Of a DNA stretch of 64,000 nt, positions 25,034-34,602 are shown piece after piece (positions within the stretch are counted from its first letter, which is position 1; each line of letters begins with the position of its first letter). Below the pieces are notes generated by a model. That model was given only the letters and a program-made list of their open reading frames with translations. It did no database searches and was not told the origin of the DNA. Source of the DNA: Embleya scabrispora DSM 41855 (lineage in GTDB: Bacteria; Actinomycetota; Actinomycetes; Streptomycetales; Streptomycetaceae); NCBI RefSeq assembly GCF_000372745.1, contig NZ_KB889708.1, forward strand, positions 186,001-250,000. The letters are read 5' to 3'. A program made the position numbers and the translations under genes.

Positions 25034-25909
25034 ATGTTAGGGAAATCGACCCGTAGGCGAGACGACGGGCGCCGGCATGGCAGGCGAGGCCCACTCGCGA
25101 CAGGCGCAGCGATCGGCGTGGCCGCGGCTCTCTTGGCCGCGCTCCCCGCCGTTGCCCAGGCCGGGGAGGTGACTCCGTCCATCGTCGGTGGTGCGCCGGC
25201 GAGTGAGCCGTACACGTTCGTTGTATCGATCCAGGTGGCTCGGGGGGACGACCCGAACCATCACACCTGCACCGGAACACTGGTCGCCTCCCGCTGGGTG
25301 GAGACTGCGGCACACTGCGTGACCACCTATCCGAGCGTCGCGCCCAACGACCCTTCGCTCTACCACGTGCGGGTCGGTTCGCTCGACCGCACCACCGGCG
25401 GTGTCGTGGCGAACGTCGCCTCGATCAAGGTGCATCCCACCTGGGACTGGGCCACCGGCGATGATCCCGTGGGCGACATCGCGCTTCTCGAACTCGACCG
25501 TGACGTAAACCGGATACCGGCGCTGATCGGTCCCGGTCCGGGTGGGCCCGGCGCGACCGTCCGCATGCTCGGGTGGGGCCGAACGATCGCGGGGGATCCG
25601 AATTCGCTCCCGAAGGGATTGCGGCAACTCGACAGTGCGCTGCTCCCGAACGCTTCGTGCGGTATCACCACCGGCGAACTGTGTGTGGACGACCACGAGC
25701 ACACCGCTGCGGCCTGTAATGGCGACTCCGGCGGACCGGCTTTGCGCAAGGTGTACGGCATCTGGACTCTCGTCGGAAACGACAGTCGTGGGCTGGGCGA
25801 ATCGTGCGCCGACGCCCCGGAGGTCTACACGGATATCACGCATTACCGCACATGGGTCTACTCCACGATTTTCGGGCTGAATGCGCCGGCCGCTGCTACG
25901 ACCGGCTGA
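25034..25909 (+). CDS. Secreted trypsin-like serine protease (S1)
   Basis: 291 residues, ATG after AAGGAGA. A basic, Arg-rich N-terminus (KSTRRRDDGRRHGRRGP) precedes the hydrophobic segment ATGAAIGVAAALLAALPAVA; the twin-Arg stretch could suit Tat but Sec is as likely. The mature chain starts near SIVGGAPASEPYTFVVSIQ. The catalytic triad is His in ETAAHCV, Asp in GDIALLELDRDV and Ser in CNGDSGGPALRK. Asp six residues before that Ser is absent, so trypsin-like specificity for Lys/Arg is uncertain. Two disulfides are predicted. It stands alone and is closed by a bidirectional hairpin. Confidence 0.88.
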   Translation: MLGKSTRRRDDGRRHGRRGPLATGAAIGVAAALLAALPAVAQAGEVTPSIVGGAPASEPYTFVVSIQVARGDDPNHHTCTGTLVASRWVETAAHCVTTYPSVAPNDPSLYHVRVGSLDRTTGGVVANVASIKVHPTWDWATGDDPVGDIALLELDRDVNRIPALIGPGPGGPGATVRMLGWGRTIAGDPNSLPKGLRQLDSALLPNASCGITTGELCVDDHEHTAAACNGDSGGPALRKVYGIWTLVGNDSRGLGESCADAPEVYTDITHYRTWVYSTIFGLNAPAAATTG

Positions 25910-25955
25910 CATCGACATCGACATCGACAAGCAGGCCGGACGATTGTGAAACAGA

Positions 25956-25986
25956 GCCGAGTCGCCGCAGGATGCGGCGGCTCGGC
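25956..25986. terminator. Bidirectional hairpin between protease and amidohydrolase
   Basis: 13-bp arms (25956-25968 and 25974-25986) with one mismatch around AGGAT, between the convergent genes ending at 25909 and 26075. Confidence 0.7.
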
Positions 25987-26074
25987 CCGTCCGGTAATTT
26001 CAGGAAACCGCAGGCGCGGGAACGACACGAGTACCGTCGAGGGACCCGGACTTCGCGGGCGAACGGTCGGGCCC

Positions 26075-27775
26075 CTACGCTCCCCACACCTGCCGGGCGC
26101 CCACCCACGTCGACAGGATCGGGATGTCCGCGATGTGTTCGGGTGCGATGGCCAACAGGTCATCGCCCAGGACGGTGAAGTCCGCGAGCATGCCCGGGGC
26201 GAGGCGACCCTTCAGCCGGCCCTCGCCCGTGGCGTGGGCGGAGCCGGTCGTGTACACGGCCAGGGCTTCGCGGGCGCTGATGCGCTGGTCCGGACCGAGG
26301 ACTTCGCCGTCGCGGGTCTGCCGGGTGACCATGGTGCGGATCGCGAGCAGCGGCGGCAGGGGGCCGGCCGGGTGGTCGGACGAGCCGCCCACGGTGATGC
26401 CCGCGTCGAGGAAGCGGCGGTGGCCGCAGGCCGCGGCGGCGCGTTCGTCGCCGTAGTAGCCGCGCAGCTTGCCGCCGTGGTCATGGACGAACGAGCCGAA
26501 CGGCACGGGCGTGACTCCGGCCGCGGCGATGCGCTCGACCAGGCTGTCGTCGACGAGGCTGCAGTGCTCGATGCGGTGGTTGATCCCCGCGTACGCCGGG
26601 TGGTCGGCGCGGGCAGCCTCGATGGCATCGAGGACTTTGCCGACGGCCAGGTCCCCGTTCGCGTGCACGGCGACACGGCTGCCGGCCCGGTGGACGGCGA
26701 GGACCGTTCGGGCGAACTCCTCGTCGGTCATGAGCTGGATGCCGTTGTCGGTGCCTGTCTGGCTGGGGTACGGGGCGCGGCACAGGCAGGTGCCGCCCGC
26801 GAGCGCGCCGTCGATCATGAGTTTGACGCCGACCAGCCGCAGGCGCTCGTCGCCGAATCCCGTGCGCAGTCCGGTCCGCGCCAGGCTCGGGAAGTAGCGG
26901 TGCCAAATGAGCATGCCGACACGGGCGGTGAGGACCCCGCGGTGCGCGGCCTCCTGGTACAGCCGCAGTTCACGCGGCGAGACCAGCGCGTCGCACCAGG
27001 AGGTGATGCCCGCCGCATGGAACTCGCGGACCACCTCGGCGAACGAGGGGACCAGGTCGTCGAGGGTGAACTCGCCCAGCAGCTCGGGGGCGCCGCTCGG
27101 GCGGAACCACTGGTCGAACCACGCGCCCTCGTACATCCACCCATCGAGCCGACCGTCCGCTTCGCGGCCGAGCGTGCCCCCGTGCGGGTCGGGGTCGGTG
27201 TCACGGTAGCCGGCGAGTTCCAGGGCGCGGGAATTGGCGACGGCCATGTGGCACGAGAAGTGCACCGCGAGGACCGGGTGTTCGGTGGATATCGCGTCGA
27301 GGGCCGCACGGTCGAGGCGGCCTTGCGGGTCGGCTTGGGGGTCGTATCCCTCGGCCACCACCCAGTCTCCGGGCGGGGTCGCTCGCACGCGCTCCGCGAG
27401 CGGGTCGCGCGATCCGCCGACGGCCGCCAGGGTCCGCGGGGCCAGCGACACCCGCAGGCGGGTGTCCGCCAGCCCGGCGGGGTGACAGTGCGCGTCGTTG
27501 AAGCCCGGGACCACGACGGCGTCGCCGAGGTCGACCAGCTCGGCTCCGGGCAGGCGCAGCCGCAGGTCGGCGACGTCTCCGACGGCGATGATGCGGTCTC
27601 CGAAGGTGGCGAAGGCCTCCGGCTCGGCGGTCGCGGCGCCGCCCGAGTCGGCGAGGGTGATGATGCGGCGGGATCGAAAGATCCTGGCGGTGGGTTCGTC
27701 CGGGTGGGGCAGGGCGTGCGTCGGAGCGGACGCCGTGCTGCCGTGGATGCCTTGGGCCGTCATTTCGTGTGCCAT
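26075..27775 (-). CDS. YtcJ-like amidohydrolase (Amidohydro_3)
   Basis: 566 residues. Metal-binding motifs of the family: VPGFNDAHCHPAGLAD near residue 95, the Lys in VGVKLMIDGALAGG, SRVAVHANGDLAVGKVLDAI, HRIEHCSLVDD and GSSDHPAGPLPPLLAI. YtcJ-type enzymes hydrolyse amide or cyclic amide bonds; individual substrates are mostly unknown. It is 55 nt downstream of a sodium-solute symporter gene and in its operon, with a divergent Lrp-type regulator beyond. It probably hydrolyses an imported amino-acid-like or cyclic amide compound. ATG at 27775 has AAGGAA upstream; 27763 is an alternative. Confidence 0.85.
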   Translation of the reverse strand: MAHEMTAQGIHGSTASAPTHALPHPDEPTARIFRSRRIITLADSGGAATAEPEAFATFGDRIIAVGDVADLRLRLPGAELVDLGDAVVVPGFNDAHCHPAGLADTRLRVSLAPRTLAAVGGSRDPLAERVRATPPGDWVVAEGYDPQADPQGRLDRAALDAISTEHPVLAVHFSCHMAVANSRALELAGYRDTDPDPHGGTLGREADGRLDGWMYEGAWFDQWFRPSGAPELLGEFTLDDLVPSFAEVVREFHAAGITSWCDALVSPRELRLYQEAAHRGVLTARVGMLIWHRYFPSLARTGLRTGFGDERLRLVGVKLMIDGALAGGTCLCRAPYPSQTGTDNGIQLMTDEEFARTVLAVHRAGSRVAVHANGDLAVGKVLDAIEAARADHPAYAGINHRIEHCSLVDDSLVERIAAAGVTPVPFGSFVHDHGGKLRGYYGDERAAAACGHRRFLDAGITVGGSSDHPAGPLPPLLAIRTMVTRQTRDGEVLGPDQRISAREALAVYTTGSAHATGEGRLKGRLAPGMLADFTVLGDDLLAIAPEHIADIPILSTWVGARQVWGA

Positions 27776-27830
27776 TCGTCCGTTTGTTCCTTGTCGTGTC
27801 GCCTGGTCCGGGCCTCGGCCGGTGCCGGGC

Positions 27831-29303
27831 TCACGCGGCCGTCTTCTCCGTCGGGCGCGTGATCGCGTCGGCTGTCGGCCGGGTGTGGGCGGGCAGGCGT
27901 CGAGCGGCTTCGGTAAGGAGGCCGACGGCGAGGTTGACGGCCAGGCCGATCAGCCCCGCGCTGACGTGGTTGGTGTCCACGGCGTGGCCGTCGTCGCCGA
28001 ATGTCAGCCAGATCACCACCGCTTCGCCCGCGAGGATTCCGGCCGCCACCGACCACGCGCCAACGAGCGGGCGGCGGCCGGTCAGCGCGTACAGCAGTCC
28101 GGGCGCCATCTGCGCGAGGCCGGAGTAGGTCAGCAGCAGCAGGTTCGTCAGGGCGTCCGGCCGCTCGATGGCCAGGACCAGCGCCACTCCGACGGCGCCG
28201 ACGACGGTGGTGTGGTTGACCAGTAGGCCCGAGCGTTCGCTGCGGGTGCGCACGATGTTGCGGGCGACCAGCGACGACATGCCGAGCACGATCGCCGCGG
28301 ATGGCACCATGGCGCACGCGGCCGCCGCCGTGACGACGATGCCGACCAACCAGTCGGGCATGGCGCCGTTCGTCAGGTACAGCAGCACGCCGCTGGGGCC
28401 GCCGGATGCCGCGCCCGCGACCAGGATGCCGGTGAACCCGATCAGCATCGGGATCGCCTGGCTGGCGCTGTAGAACGGGATCCAGATGCTGTTCTGCCGC
28501 AAGGCCTTCTCGTCTTTGGCGGCCAGTACCGCGGGCCAGCCGTGCGGCATGGTCATGAACATCACGCTGACCAGGCTGGTCACCATGCTGGTGAAGAACC
28601 AGGTGCGGTCGAACGGCCCGTCGTGCACGGTGAGCTTGGCCGCGTGCGTGTCGGCGAGCCGATGCGTGACCTCGCCGAGGCCGCCCGCGTAGTGCGCGGG
28701 GATGGCGACGGCCAACACGATCAGCACCAGGACCATGAGCGCGTCCTTCAGGTACGCCGCACGCGCCACGCCACCGATGCCCGACCACAGCACGAAGCCG
28801 GTGATCAGCACGGACGCGGCGATCATGCTCGCCGTCCCGGAGCCGCTGTTGCCGGTGGCCAACTCGACGACCAAGCCGAGGCCGGTGATCTGGAGCTGGA
28901 GGTAGGGCAGCAGGAAAACCACGCCGAGCACCGCGGTCAGCGTGCCCAGGGCGCGGCTGCCGTAGCGGTCGGCGAAGAAGTCGCCCTGGGTGAGGTAGCC
29001 GCGGTCCTTGCCGAGCCGCCACACCAGCGGCGCGACGACGTACATGCCGACGTACGCGAGGGGAAGGTACGGCAGCGCGTAGACGACGCCGACGCCCGAC
29101 GCGTACGCCAGGCCGGCGAGACCGAGGAACGTGAAGGTCGTGTAGACCTCGCCGGCCTGGAGGAACCAGGTCGTCACGGCGCCGAAGCGGCGCCCGCCGA
29201 CCGTCCATTCCTCAAGGTTTGCGGCCGGCTTGCGGCGGCCGAACACGCCGAGCCCGGCGATCAGCAGCATGCCCACGACGGAAACGGCCAGGGTCGTGCT
29301 CAT
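27831..29303 (-). CDS. Sodium:solute symporter (SSS family)
   Basis: 490 residues with about 13 membrane segments. Family features: FLQAGEVYTTFTFLGLAGLA near TM2, GYLTQGDFFADRYGSRALG, the TM5 to TM6 region with WSGIGGVARAAYLKDALM, and PSAAIVLGMSSLVARNI. It is in the branch often paired with a DUF3311 protein, as here (ATGA overlap). Substrates of the branch are organic acids, amino acids or ureides; the amidohydrolase downstream suggests an amide. Confidence 0.87.
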   Translation of the reverse strand: MSTTLAVSVVGMLLIAGLGVFGRRKPAANLEEWTVGGRRFGAVTTWFLQAGEVYTTFTFLGLAGLAYASGVGVVYALPYLPLAYVGMYVVAPLVWRLGKDRGYLTQGDFFADRYGSRALGTLTAVLGVVFLLPYLQLQITGLGLVVELATGNSGSGTASMIAASVLITGFVLWSGIGGVARAAYLKDALMVLVLIVLAVAIPAHYAGGLGEVTHRLADTHAAKLTVHDGPFDRTWFFTSMVTSLVSVMFMTMPHGWPAVLAAKDEKALRQNSIWIPFYSASQAIPMLIGFTGILVAGAASGGPSGVLLYLTNGAMPDWLVGIVVTAAAACAMVPSAAIVLGMSSLVARNIVRTRSERSGLLVNHTTVVGAVGVALVLAIERPDALTNLLLLTYSGLAQMAPGLLYALTGRRPLVGAWSVAAGILAGEAVVIWLTFGDDGHAVDTNHVSAGLIGLAVNLAVGLLTEAARRLPAHTRPTADAITRPTEKTAA

Positions 29304-29500
29304 CGGTCGCCCCCGTTCCGGCGCGTGCGCTGGTACTCGACGTACCCGAGTGCGGGAGTGAGGGCGATCACCCAGCCCACGCTCCAGGTCATCATCGACG
29401 GCATGCCAAGCCAAATGTGCGGAGCGTTGACGAACGGCAGCCACACCGTCGCCAGCAGCGCCGTCACGGGCACCATCAGCAGAAGCACTGCGACACGCAT
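29300..29500 (-). CDS. DUF3311 small membrane protein
   Basis: 66 residues with two hydrophobic segments (VAVLLLMVPVTALLATVWLP and MTWSVGWVIALTPALGYVEY) separated by the characteristic FVNAPHIWLGMP. DUF3311 proteins sit immediately upstream of SSS symporters and probably act as a small partner subunit. The stop overlaps the symporter start. Confidence 0.82.
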   Translation of the reverse strand: MRVAVLLLMVPVTALLATVWLPFVNAPHIWLGMPSMMTWSVGWVIALTPALGYVEYQRTRRNGGDR

Positions 29501-29602
29501 GGGTCGCTCCTGGGGTCGTCGTATTTCGCGAACCCCTGGAGCATGAAACTTACGGATAGAATCCCGAGAAATTTGTTGATAGGAGTCATCTGGAGGCTCT
29601 TG

Positions 29603-30649
29603 ATGAAGTATTCCGTCGATCTTGCGCCAACCGCCGAGCTGCGGCCCACCCTCCTGGACGAGACCGACTTGGCGCTGGTCAACGCCCTGCAAGCGGCACC
29701 GCGCGCATCGTGGACCCTGATCGGCCAAGCCTTGGGCATGAGCGCCGTCACCGCCGCGCGCCGCTGGGAACGCCTGCGCTCACGCGGCCTGGCGTGGGTG
29801 ACCGCCTACGGCGGCCCGTTCGTCCTACAGGTCAACTGCTCGGCGTATGTCGAGGTCGACTGTCATCCCGCACAGGTGCGCGCGGTCACCGAGCGCCTGC
29901 TGCGCGACCCGCGCATCACGGGTATCGAGCATGTGTCCGGCGGTACCGACCTCCTGCTGACCGTGATGGTCGCCGACCTCACCGCTCTGTCCAGACTGGC
30001 GATCGAGGTCATCGGCGCGCAGGAAGGCGTCACCGCCATCCGCAGCATGATCGCCACCCACCTGTTCACCGAAGGCAGCCGCTGGGACCTGCGCTCCCTC
30101 GACCTCCACCAGCGCAGCCTGTTGCGCCCGGGCGACGACACACCGCCGACGGGCATCGGGACCATCGCCCCCGAAGACCGCCCACTGCTCATCGCGCTCG
30201 GTGCGGACGGGCGTCTCGGTTACGGCGAACTGGCCGAGGCCACGGGCATGAGCGAGTCGACCGTACGCCGGCGGGTGACGCGCATGCTTCGCGAGGGCAG
30301 CGTCGTGCCACGCTGCGAAATCGCGCACAGTGTCTCGGGGTTCCCGGTGTTCGTGCACTACCTGGCGAACGTCCCCAGTGCCGAACTGGCCCGCGTGGGC
30401 GCGTCGATCGCCGCGGTGGCCGAGGTCCGCATGTGCGCCGCGATCGCGGCACGGCACAGCCTGCTGATCACCGCCTGGGTACGCTCGATTCCCGACACCC
30501 GCCGCCTGGAGGCGCACCTCGCCGAGCGATTCCCCGAACTCACCATCGAGGACCGGTGGTTGACGCTGGCCAACGCCAAGCGAATGGGCCACCTTCTGGA
30601 CCACGAGGGACGCAGCACGGGGTTCGTGCCGATGGATATCTGGGCATGA
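29603..30649 (+). CDS. Double Lrp/AsnC-family regulator
   Basis: 348 residues, ATG 6 nt after GGAGG. Two HTH plus ligand-binding units lie in tandem: the first from LDETDLALVNALQAAPRASW with LIGQALGMSAVTAARRWERL, the second from PEDRPLLIALGADGRLGYGE with LAEATGMSESTVRRRVTRML. Each is followed by a RAM-like beta-alpha domain. Fused double Lrp proteins are common in actinomycetes and usually control an adjacent divergent operon; here that is the DUF3311-symporter-amidohydrolase unit starting 103 nt away. The intergenic region is AT-rich. Confidence 0.85.
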   Translation: MKYSVDLAPTAELRPTLLDETDLALVNALQAAPRASWTLIGQALGMSAVTAARRWERLRSRGLAWVTAYGGPFVLQVNCSAYVEVDCHPAQVRAVTERLLRDPRITGIEHVSGGTDLLLTVMVADLTALSRLAIEVIGAQEGVTAIRSMIATHLFTEGSRWDLRSLDLHQRSLLRPGDDTPPTGIGTIAPEDRPLLIALGADGRLGYGELAEATGMSESTVRRRVTRMLREGSVVPRCEIAHSVSGFPVFVHYLANVPSAELARVGASIAAVAEVRMCAAIAARHSLLITAWVRSIPDTRRLEAHLAERFPELTIEDRWLTLANAKRMGHLLDHEGRSTGFVPMDIWA

Positions 30650-31021
30650 CGGCTTGGCCCTCGGCTCGGGTACGCGTGCGCTCGGCCCGCTGGGACAAGA
30701 TTCACCCCCCTTGGTCGAACGCGAGGGCCCGCGCCTACCGGAGCGGGCAACGTCGCGACCGGTTCACCGACCGGCCGCCCGGCAGCCGGCCCCGGTGATC
30801 CGCCGCGTGGTGGAAGGAACGTCCGGCGCATCACCGCGCGTTCGCGGGTGTCCGCGCCTCGGTCGTCGACACCCGCGAAGGGCCCGGTCGGGGGAATCCG
30901 GCCGTTCCGCCGGGTCCTTCACCGTGGGCGGGGAAGACTGACCGAGCCGGGATTCGGACGACTGCGGGGCCGGGGTTTCGCGGTCCGGGTGCTGATCCCG
31001 CCGGCTCGTACACTGAGGAGC
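30650..31021. other. Intergenic stretch with a 12-bp hairpin
   Basis: TTCGCGGGTGTC (30841-30852) and GACACCCGCGAA (30868-30879) are perfect reverse complements with a 15-nt loop. This suits a terminator for the Lrp gene, though it is about 190 nt from its stop. No gene is supported in the rest. Confidence 0.5.
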
Positions 31022-31858
31022 GTGGAGGACCACACGGCCACCGGGATCGGTGCGCGTCCGGCGCCCGCCTTGCGGCGGTACGTGGACTCGTATGTCGGTT
31101 TCGACTTCCGCGGGCTCCCGGCGGGGGTGCACTGCGGACCGCCGAGCCGGGCGCTCACTGCGGTGATCAGCCTGTCGGAACCTTTGGAGGTGGCGGCGGG
31201 CGTTGACGACGGGTCACCGGTCACCCGATTCATCGGCGTCGCCGGCGGTCTGATGTGCCGGTCCGTCGCGATCCACCACGACGGACGCCGGCAAGGTGTG
31301 AAGGTGTCGCTGACACCGCTCGGGGCTCGGGCCATCTACGGCATGCCGGCCGGTGTGCTCGCCCATCGACTGGTCCCACTCGACGAGCTTCTCGGAGCGC
31401 TTGGCGTCGAGCTGGTCGACCGGCTCCGAGCGGCAATGACATGGGCGGCGCGGTTCACCGTGCTGGACGAATTGCTCCTCCGAGCCGTCGGCCGTGGCGC
31501 AGGCGGCGACCGTGTGCCCCGGGTGCGCCCCGAGGTGGCCGAGGCATGGCGCCGCCTCATCGCCGAGCGGGGCCGCGTCCAGGTCGGTGCGGTCGCCGCG
31601 GAACTCGGCTGGAGCCGTCGGCACCTCACCGAGCGGTTTCGCGGTGAGTTCGGCCTGTCACCGAAGACGTTCGCCCGAGTTCTGCGCTTCGAGCACGCGC
31701 ACGAACTGGCGACGGCGCGGGACCCGCTCCCGTGGGCCGATGTGGCGACCATCTCCGGCTACGCCGACCAGGCCCATCTCGTGCGGGACTGGCGCGAGTT
31801 CACGAACCGATCGCCGACGGCCTGGCGTCGTGGCGAAGTCCTCCTCGGGACCGGGTAG
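31022..31858 (+). CDS. AraC-family transcriptional regulator
   Basis: 278 residues. The N-terminal domain has RPAPALRRYVDSYVGFDFRG and SVAIHHDGRRQGVKVSLTPL, typical of the DUF6597/AraC effector domain. The C-terminal AraC DNA-binding domain holds VAAELGWSRRHLTERFRGEF and WADVATISGYADQAHLVRDW, then REFTNRSPTAWRRG. The GTG at 31022 has GAGGAG only 1 nt away, too near for normal use, while TACACT lies 7 nt before it. The transcript may be leaderless or the start may be later. A cupin gene follows on the same strand. Confidence 0.85.
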   Translation: MEDHTATGIGARPAPALRRYVDSYVGFDFRGLPAGVHCGPPSRALTAVISLSEPLEVAAGVDDGSPVTRFIGVAGGLMCRSVAIHHDGRRQGVKVSLTPLGARAIYGMPAGVLAHRLVPLDELLGALGVELVDRLRAAMTWAARFTVLDELLLRAVGRGAGGDRVPRVRPEVAEAWRRLIAERGRVQVGAVAAELGWSRRHLTERFRGEFGLSPKTFARVLRFEHAHELATARDPLPWADVATISGYADQAHLVRDWREFTNRSPTAWRRGEVLLGTG

Positions 31859-31941
31859 TCGCCAATCGACTGCCCGTCGCGTCAGCCGCTGTTCCCTTTT
31901 CTTCAAGACCACCCGATCGCTGTCGTGTGACGATCGCCGGC

Positions 31942-32409
31942 ATGAGACTCGTCAACCACGAACACAACGCCATCGACCTGCGGGCCACCCCCGTGCACCT
32001 CGGGCTGGGATCGAGAGCGAAGCCCGTCGAGGGCTTCGCCTGGGACCCGGAGGTGCTGCGGGCCTACAGCGCCGCGGTCGTGGCGGATGGCGCCGAGGGC
32101 CGGATGGTGATGATCTTCGACGGCGACGGCCCCGGCGACCATTGGGAGCGCCACCCTGCCGGTGACGAACTGGTCGTTTGCCTCAGCGGGTCGGCGACGG
32201 TCACCCGCGACGTGGACGGGGTGCTCGACCGCGTTCTGCTCGGGCCGGGCGAGGCCACCATCAACCCGGCCGGGATATGGCACGTGGTCGACATGGCGGG
32301 GCCGACGTCCATCCTGACCATCACCGCCGGCGTCGGCACCGACCACCGTCCTCGGACCGATACCCGCCCGACCGAACGCGCCGGCACGTCCGGCCTGGAA
32401 GCGCCGTGA
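31942..32409 (+). CDS. Cupin-domain protein
   Basis: 155 residues. A single cupin barrel: MIFDGDGPGDHWERHPAGDE corresponds to motif 1 (G-x5-H-x3,4-E region) and GEATINPAGIWHVVDM to motif 2. The metal ligands would be the His in DHWERHPAGDE and the His in IWHVV. Such small cupins bind metal and a small ligand; the function is unknown. It follows the AraC regulator by 83 nt and may be its target. Confidence 0.75.
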   Translation: MRLVNHEHNAIDLRATPVHLGLGSRAKPVEGFAWDPEVLRAYSAAVVADGAEGRMVMIFDGDGPGDHWERHPAGDELVVCLSGSATVTRDVDGVLDRVLLGPGEATINPAGIWHVVDMAGPTSILTITAGVGTDHRPRTDTRPTERAGTSGLEAP

Positions 32410-32631
32410 CGACACGCATCGCGTGCCCGGGCGACAGCCTCACCCGTGCGCGGTTCAGCGTCGACTACCTGGACGACGCCACCCGAGCAGGCGCGTAGGT
32501 GCCCGGCCGAGGCCGCCTTTCGATTCTGCCTGACGGCAGGCGCGGCCCGGCTGCGTCGCATCGCGGCCGCGAACGTCTCGGTGGCCGAGTCGGTGTCGGG
32601 CACGGTCGGTGGCCGGGGCGGTGCGAACCCG

Positions 32632-33093
32632 TCAGGCCCCGGCCTCACCGAACGAGCGAAGCTCCAAGACCTCCTCGTCGCCGAAGGTCTGCCCGGTGGG
32701 AACGAAACCGGCGGAGATGTACAGCGCCCTGGCCGCGACGTTGTCCGCGCGCACACCGAGCCGCAGCACAGGTGCGCCGAACACCTCCCCCACGTGTACG
32801 ACGATCTCCCGGAGAGCGGCGCGACCCAGGCCCCGCCGCTGATGGTCCTCGTCGATCATCAAGCGGTAGAGCCAGATTTCCCCGTCGTCGGGGTCGGGCC
32901 CGTACATCGTGAAGCCCACCGTGCGCCCCTCGTGTAGCACCGCCCTGGTCACGAAGCCCGGGAGAAAACGACTCTCCGCGATCGAGTACAGGTTCGGTGC
33001 GATGAAGTCGCGTTGTTCTCGGGATACCGTCAGATCGATCACCTCCTCCCAGTTCTCGCGGTTCAGGTCGGCAAGTTGCACACGAATCGACAT
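32632..33093 (-). CDS. GNAT acetyltransferase, SpeG/diamine type
   Basis: 153 residues from ATG (MSIRVQLADLNRENWEEVID). The GNAT acetyl-CoA loop is IDEDHQRRGLGRAALREIV (R/Q-x2-G-x-G/A), with LYSIAESRFLPGFVTRAVL and YISAGFVPTG near the end. Closest in pattern to spermine/spermidine or diamine N-acetyltransferases; the substrate is not proven. It stands alone; the flanking stretches 32410-32631 and 33094-33398 show no gene. Confidence 0.8.
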   Translation of the reverse strand: MSIRVQLADLNRENWEEVIDLTVSREQRDFIAPNLYSIAESRFLPGFVTRAVLHEGRTVGFTMYGPDPDDGEIWLYRLMIDEDHQRRGLGRAALREIVVHVGEVFGAPVLRLGVRADNVAARALYISAGFVPTGQTFGDEEVLELRSFGEAGA

Positions 33094-33398
33094 GGCCGTA
33101 TTCCTACCGGGCCCCGCATCGACGGGCATCCGTATTTCGAATGACCGGGCGTGCGCGGACTCCACGGGGTCATCGTCCGTGGAGCGTGGACTTCTCCCGG
33201 AAGCGATGCGTGCGTTGTCGCGGGCAACGTCGGCCTGGGCCGTCGCTCGGGCTTGGGTGAAGAGATTCGCGGCCTCCTACGTGGCTGCGCAACGAGATGA
33301 CCTCCCAACCCGACGGCGCCTACCTCCGCGTGCTCGGCGCCCCCTCCCTCGCCCTCCTGGACGGACGCACACACACCACCCACTACGCCCGGAACCCG

Positions 33399-33428
33399 GG
33401 TCCGGACGGGGACGTCCCCGTCCGGACC
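33399..33428. terminator. Perfect 30-bp palindrome
   Basis: Bases 33399-33413 and 33414-33428 are exact reverse complements with no spacer, 10 nt beyond the stop of the tandem GNAT gene. It is best read as its terminator. Confidence 0.6.
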
Positions 33429-33437
33429 TTCGCCGCG

Positions 33438-34361
33438 TCACCCCTGCCGATGCTCCCACCCTCGGTCGGTACGGGTCAGCTCGCGGAAGCCGGCGGCGGT
33501 CAGTCGCCCGATCTCGTCCGCGTCGTCGGCCGACTCGTAGGCGAGCACACGGTCGACCCCGGCCAGGCGGAGCCACTGGGCCGCTTGGGCCAAGAGCCAG
33601 TCCCTCAACCCGTCGACGCGGTGGTCCGGTTCGACGACGAGACTGCCGATGTCGGCCAATGCCCCATTGCGGGCGAGCCGTTCGGGCCGGTCGAGGGCGG
33701 TGTCGACCTCGACGAAGCCGAGGACACGGCCGTCGAGGTGAGCCGTCAGCCGGGTTCCGCACTCGCCGAGCGTGCGCCGCACGGCCGGTCGGGGCAGCGA
33801 CGGCTCGGTGGGCAGCGACAGCAGGTCGGCGACCTCGGCGAGCAACACCACCTCGGTGTGGCCGGTGTGCCGGAAGCCGGCCCGTTCGTAGACCGCCCGC
33901 ACGTGTGGCCACACGTCGGGCAGGCCGTAGACCCCGGGCGCGGGCAGGGTTCCGTCGGCGTAGCGCACCCGCACGTCCCAACGCGCCAACCGGGCCAGGC
34001 ACGCGGCCATGAGCTGATCCGCCGCCGCCTCGGAGTCGGGCCGGAACGACGCCGGCGGGCGGTAAACGAACCAAGCGATCTCGCCCGCGCCGCGAAGGTC
34101 CGGGCCGACCTCGGCGTCGTCGCGGTAGCGCAGCAGATGCGCGGCGGCGACCACGGACCCGAGCTGCTCGGCGACCAGGGTGACCCGCTCCGCCACCCAC
34201 GGATCGGTGACGAACTCGTCGGGTCGCCGGGTGAGTTGCCCCAGAACGGTATTGACGGACACGGACACGCCGGGCACGACGGCGGCGACATGCGCGTTGA
34301 CGAGATCGGTCAACTGGTCGCGATCGTCACGATGAAAGGGGCGCACGGTGAGAGCAGGCAT
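33438..34361 (-). CDS. Tandem-GNAT acetyltransferase
   Basis: 307 residues, ATG with GGAGG 6 nt upstream. Two GNAT domains in tandem: the N-terminal one (LTVRPFHRDDRDQLTDLVNA to VYERAGFRHTGHTEVVLL) has a weak acetyl-CoA loop, the C-terminal one carries IGSLVVEPDHRVDGLRDWLL and ends ELTRTDRGWEH. This two-domain layout is that of mycothiol synthase-like and aminoglycoside-type acetyltransferases, but no specific substrate motif is visible. Closed by the palindrome at 33399. Confidence 0.75.
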   Translation of the reverse strand: MPALTVRPFHRDDRDQLTDLVNAHVAAVVPGVSVSVNTVLGQLTRRPDEFVTDPWVAERVTLVAEQLGSVVAAAHLLRYRDDAEVGPDLRGAGEIAWFVYRPPASFRPDSEAAADQLMAACLARLARWDVRVRYADGTLPAPGVYGLPDVWPHVRAVYERAGFRHTGHTEVVLLAEVADLLSLPTEPSLPRPAVRRTLGECGTRLTAHLDGRVLGFVEVDTALDRPERLARNGALADIGSLVVEPDHRVDGLRDWLLAQAAQWLRLAGVDRVLAYESADDADEIGRLTAAGFRELTRTDRGWEHRQG

Positions 34362-34602
34362 GAAGGACCTCCGAACGGATTCACTGCGAGGAAGGAGGCC
34401 GCCATGCGATGCGGTATGCCGCTGACGATACCTCACACGGCCTGCCGGGCCGCGTTCCCGGCCTCGAATCGGAACTCGCTCGCGGTCCGGTGACCGCCCC
34501 GCAGGCCACACCGGTTCGGGCGCCGCCCGCGCCGACTTCACACCGACCGTCGAACGGCTCGGCAGCCCGACGGCCGCACACTACGAACAGAAGGCACCCG
34601 AC

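Noticed and set aside
25908-25928. GACATC hexamer repeat at the protease stop
   Set aside because: Three copies only, not a CRISPR or known element; probably simple slippage.
34404-34493. 29-codon ORF with a good ribosome site (GAGGAAGGAGG)
   Set aside because: No signal, motif or downstream coupling. It lies in the divergent promoter region of two GNAT genes and ends quickly; insufficient support.
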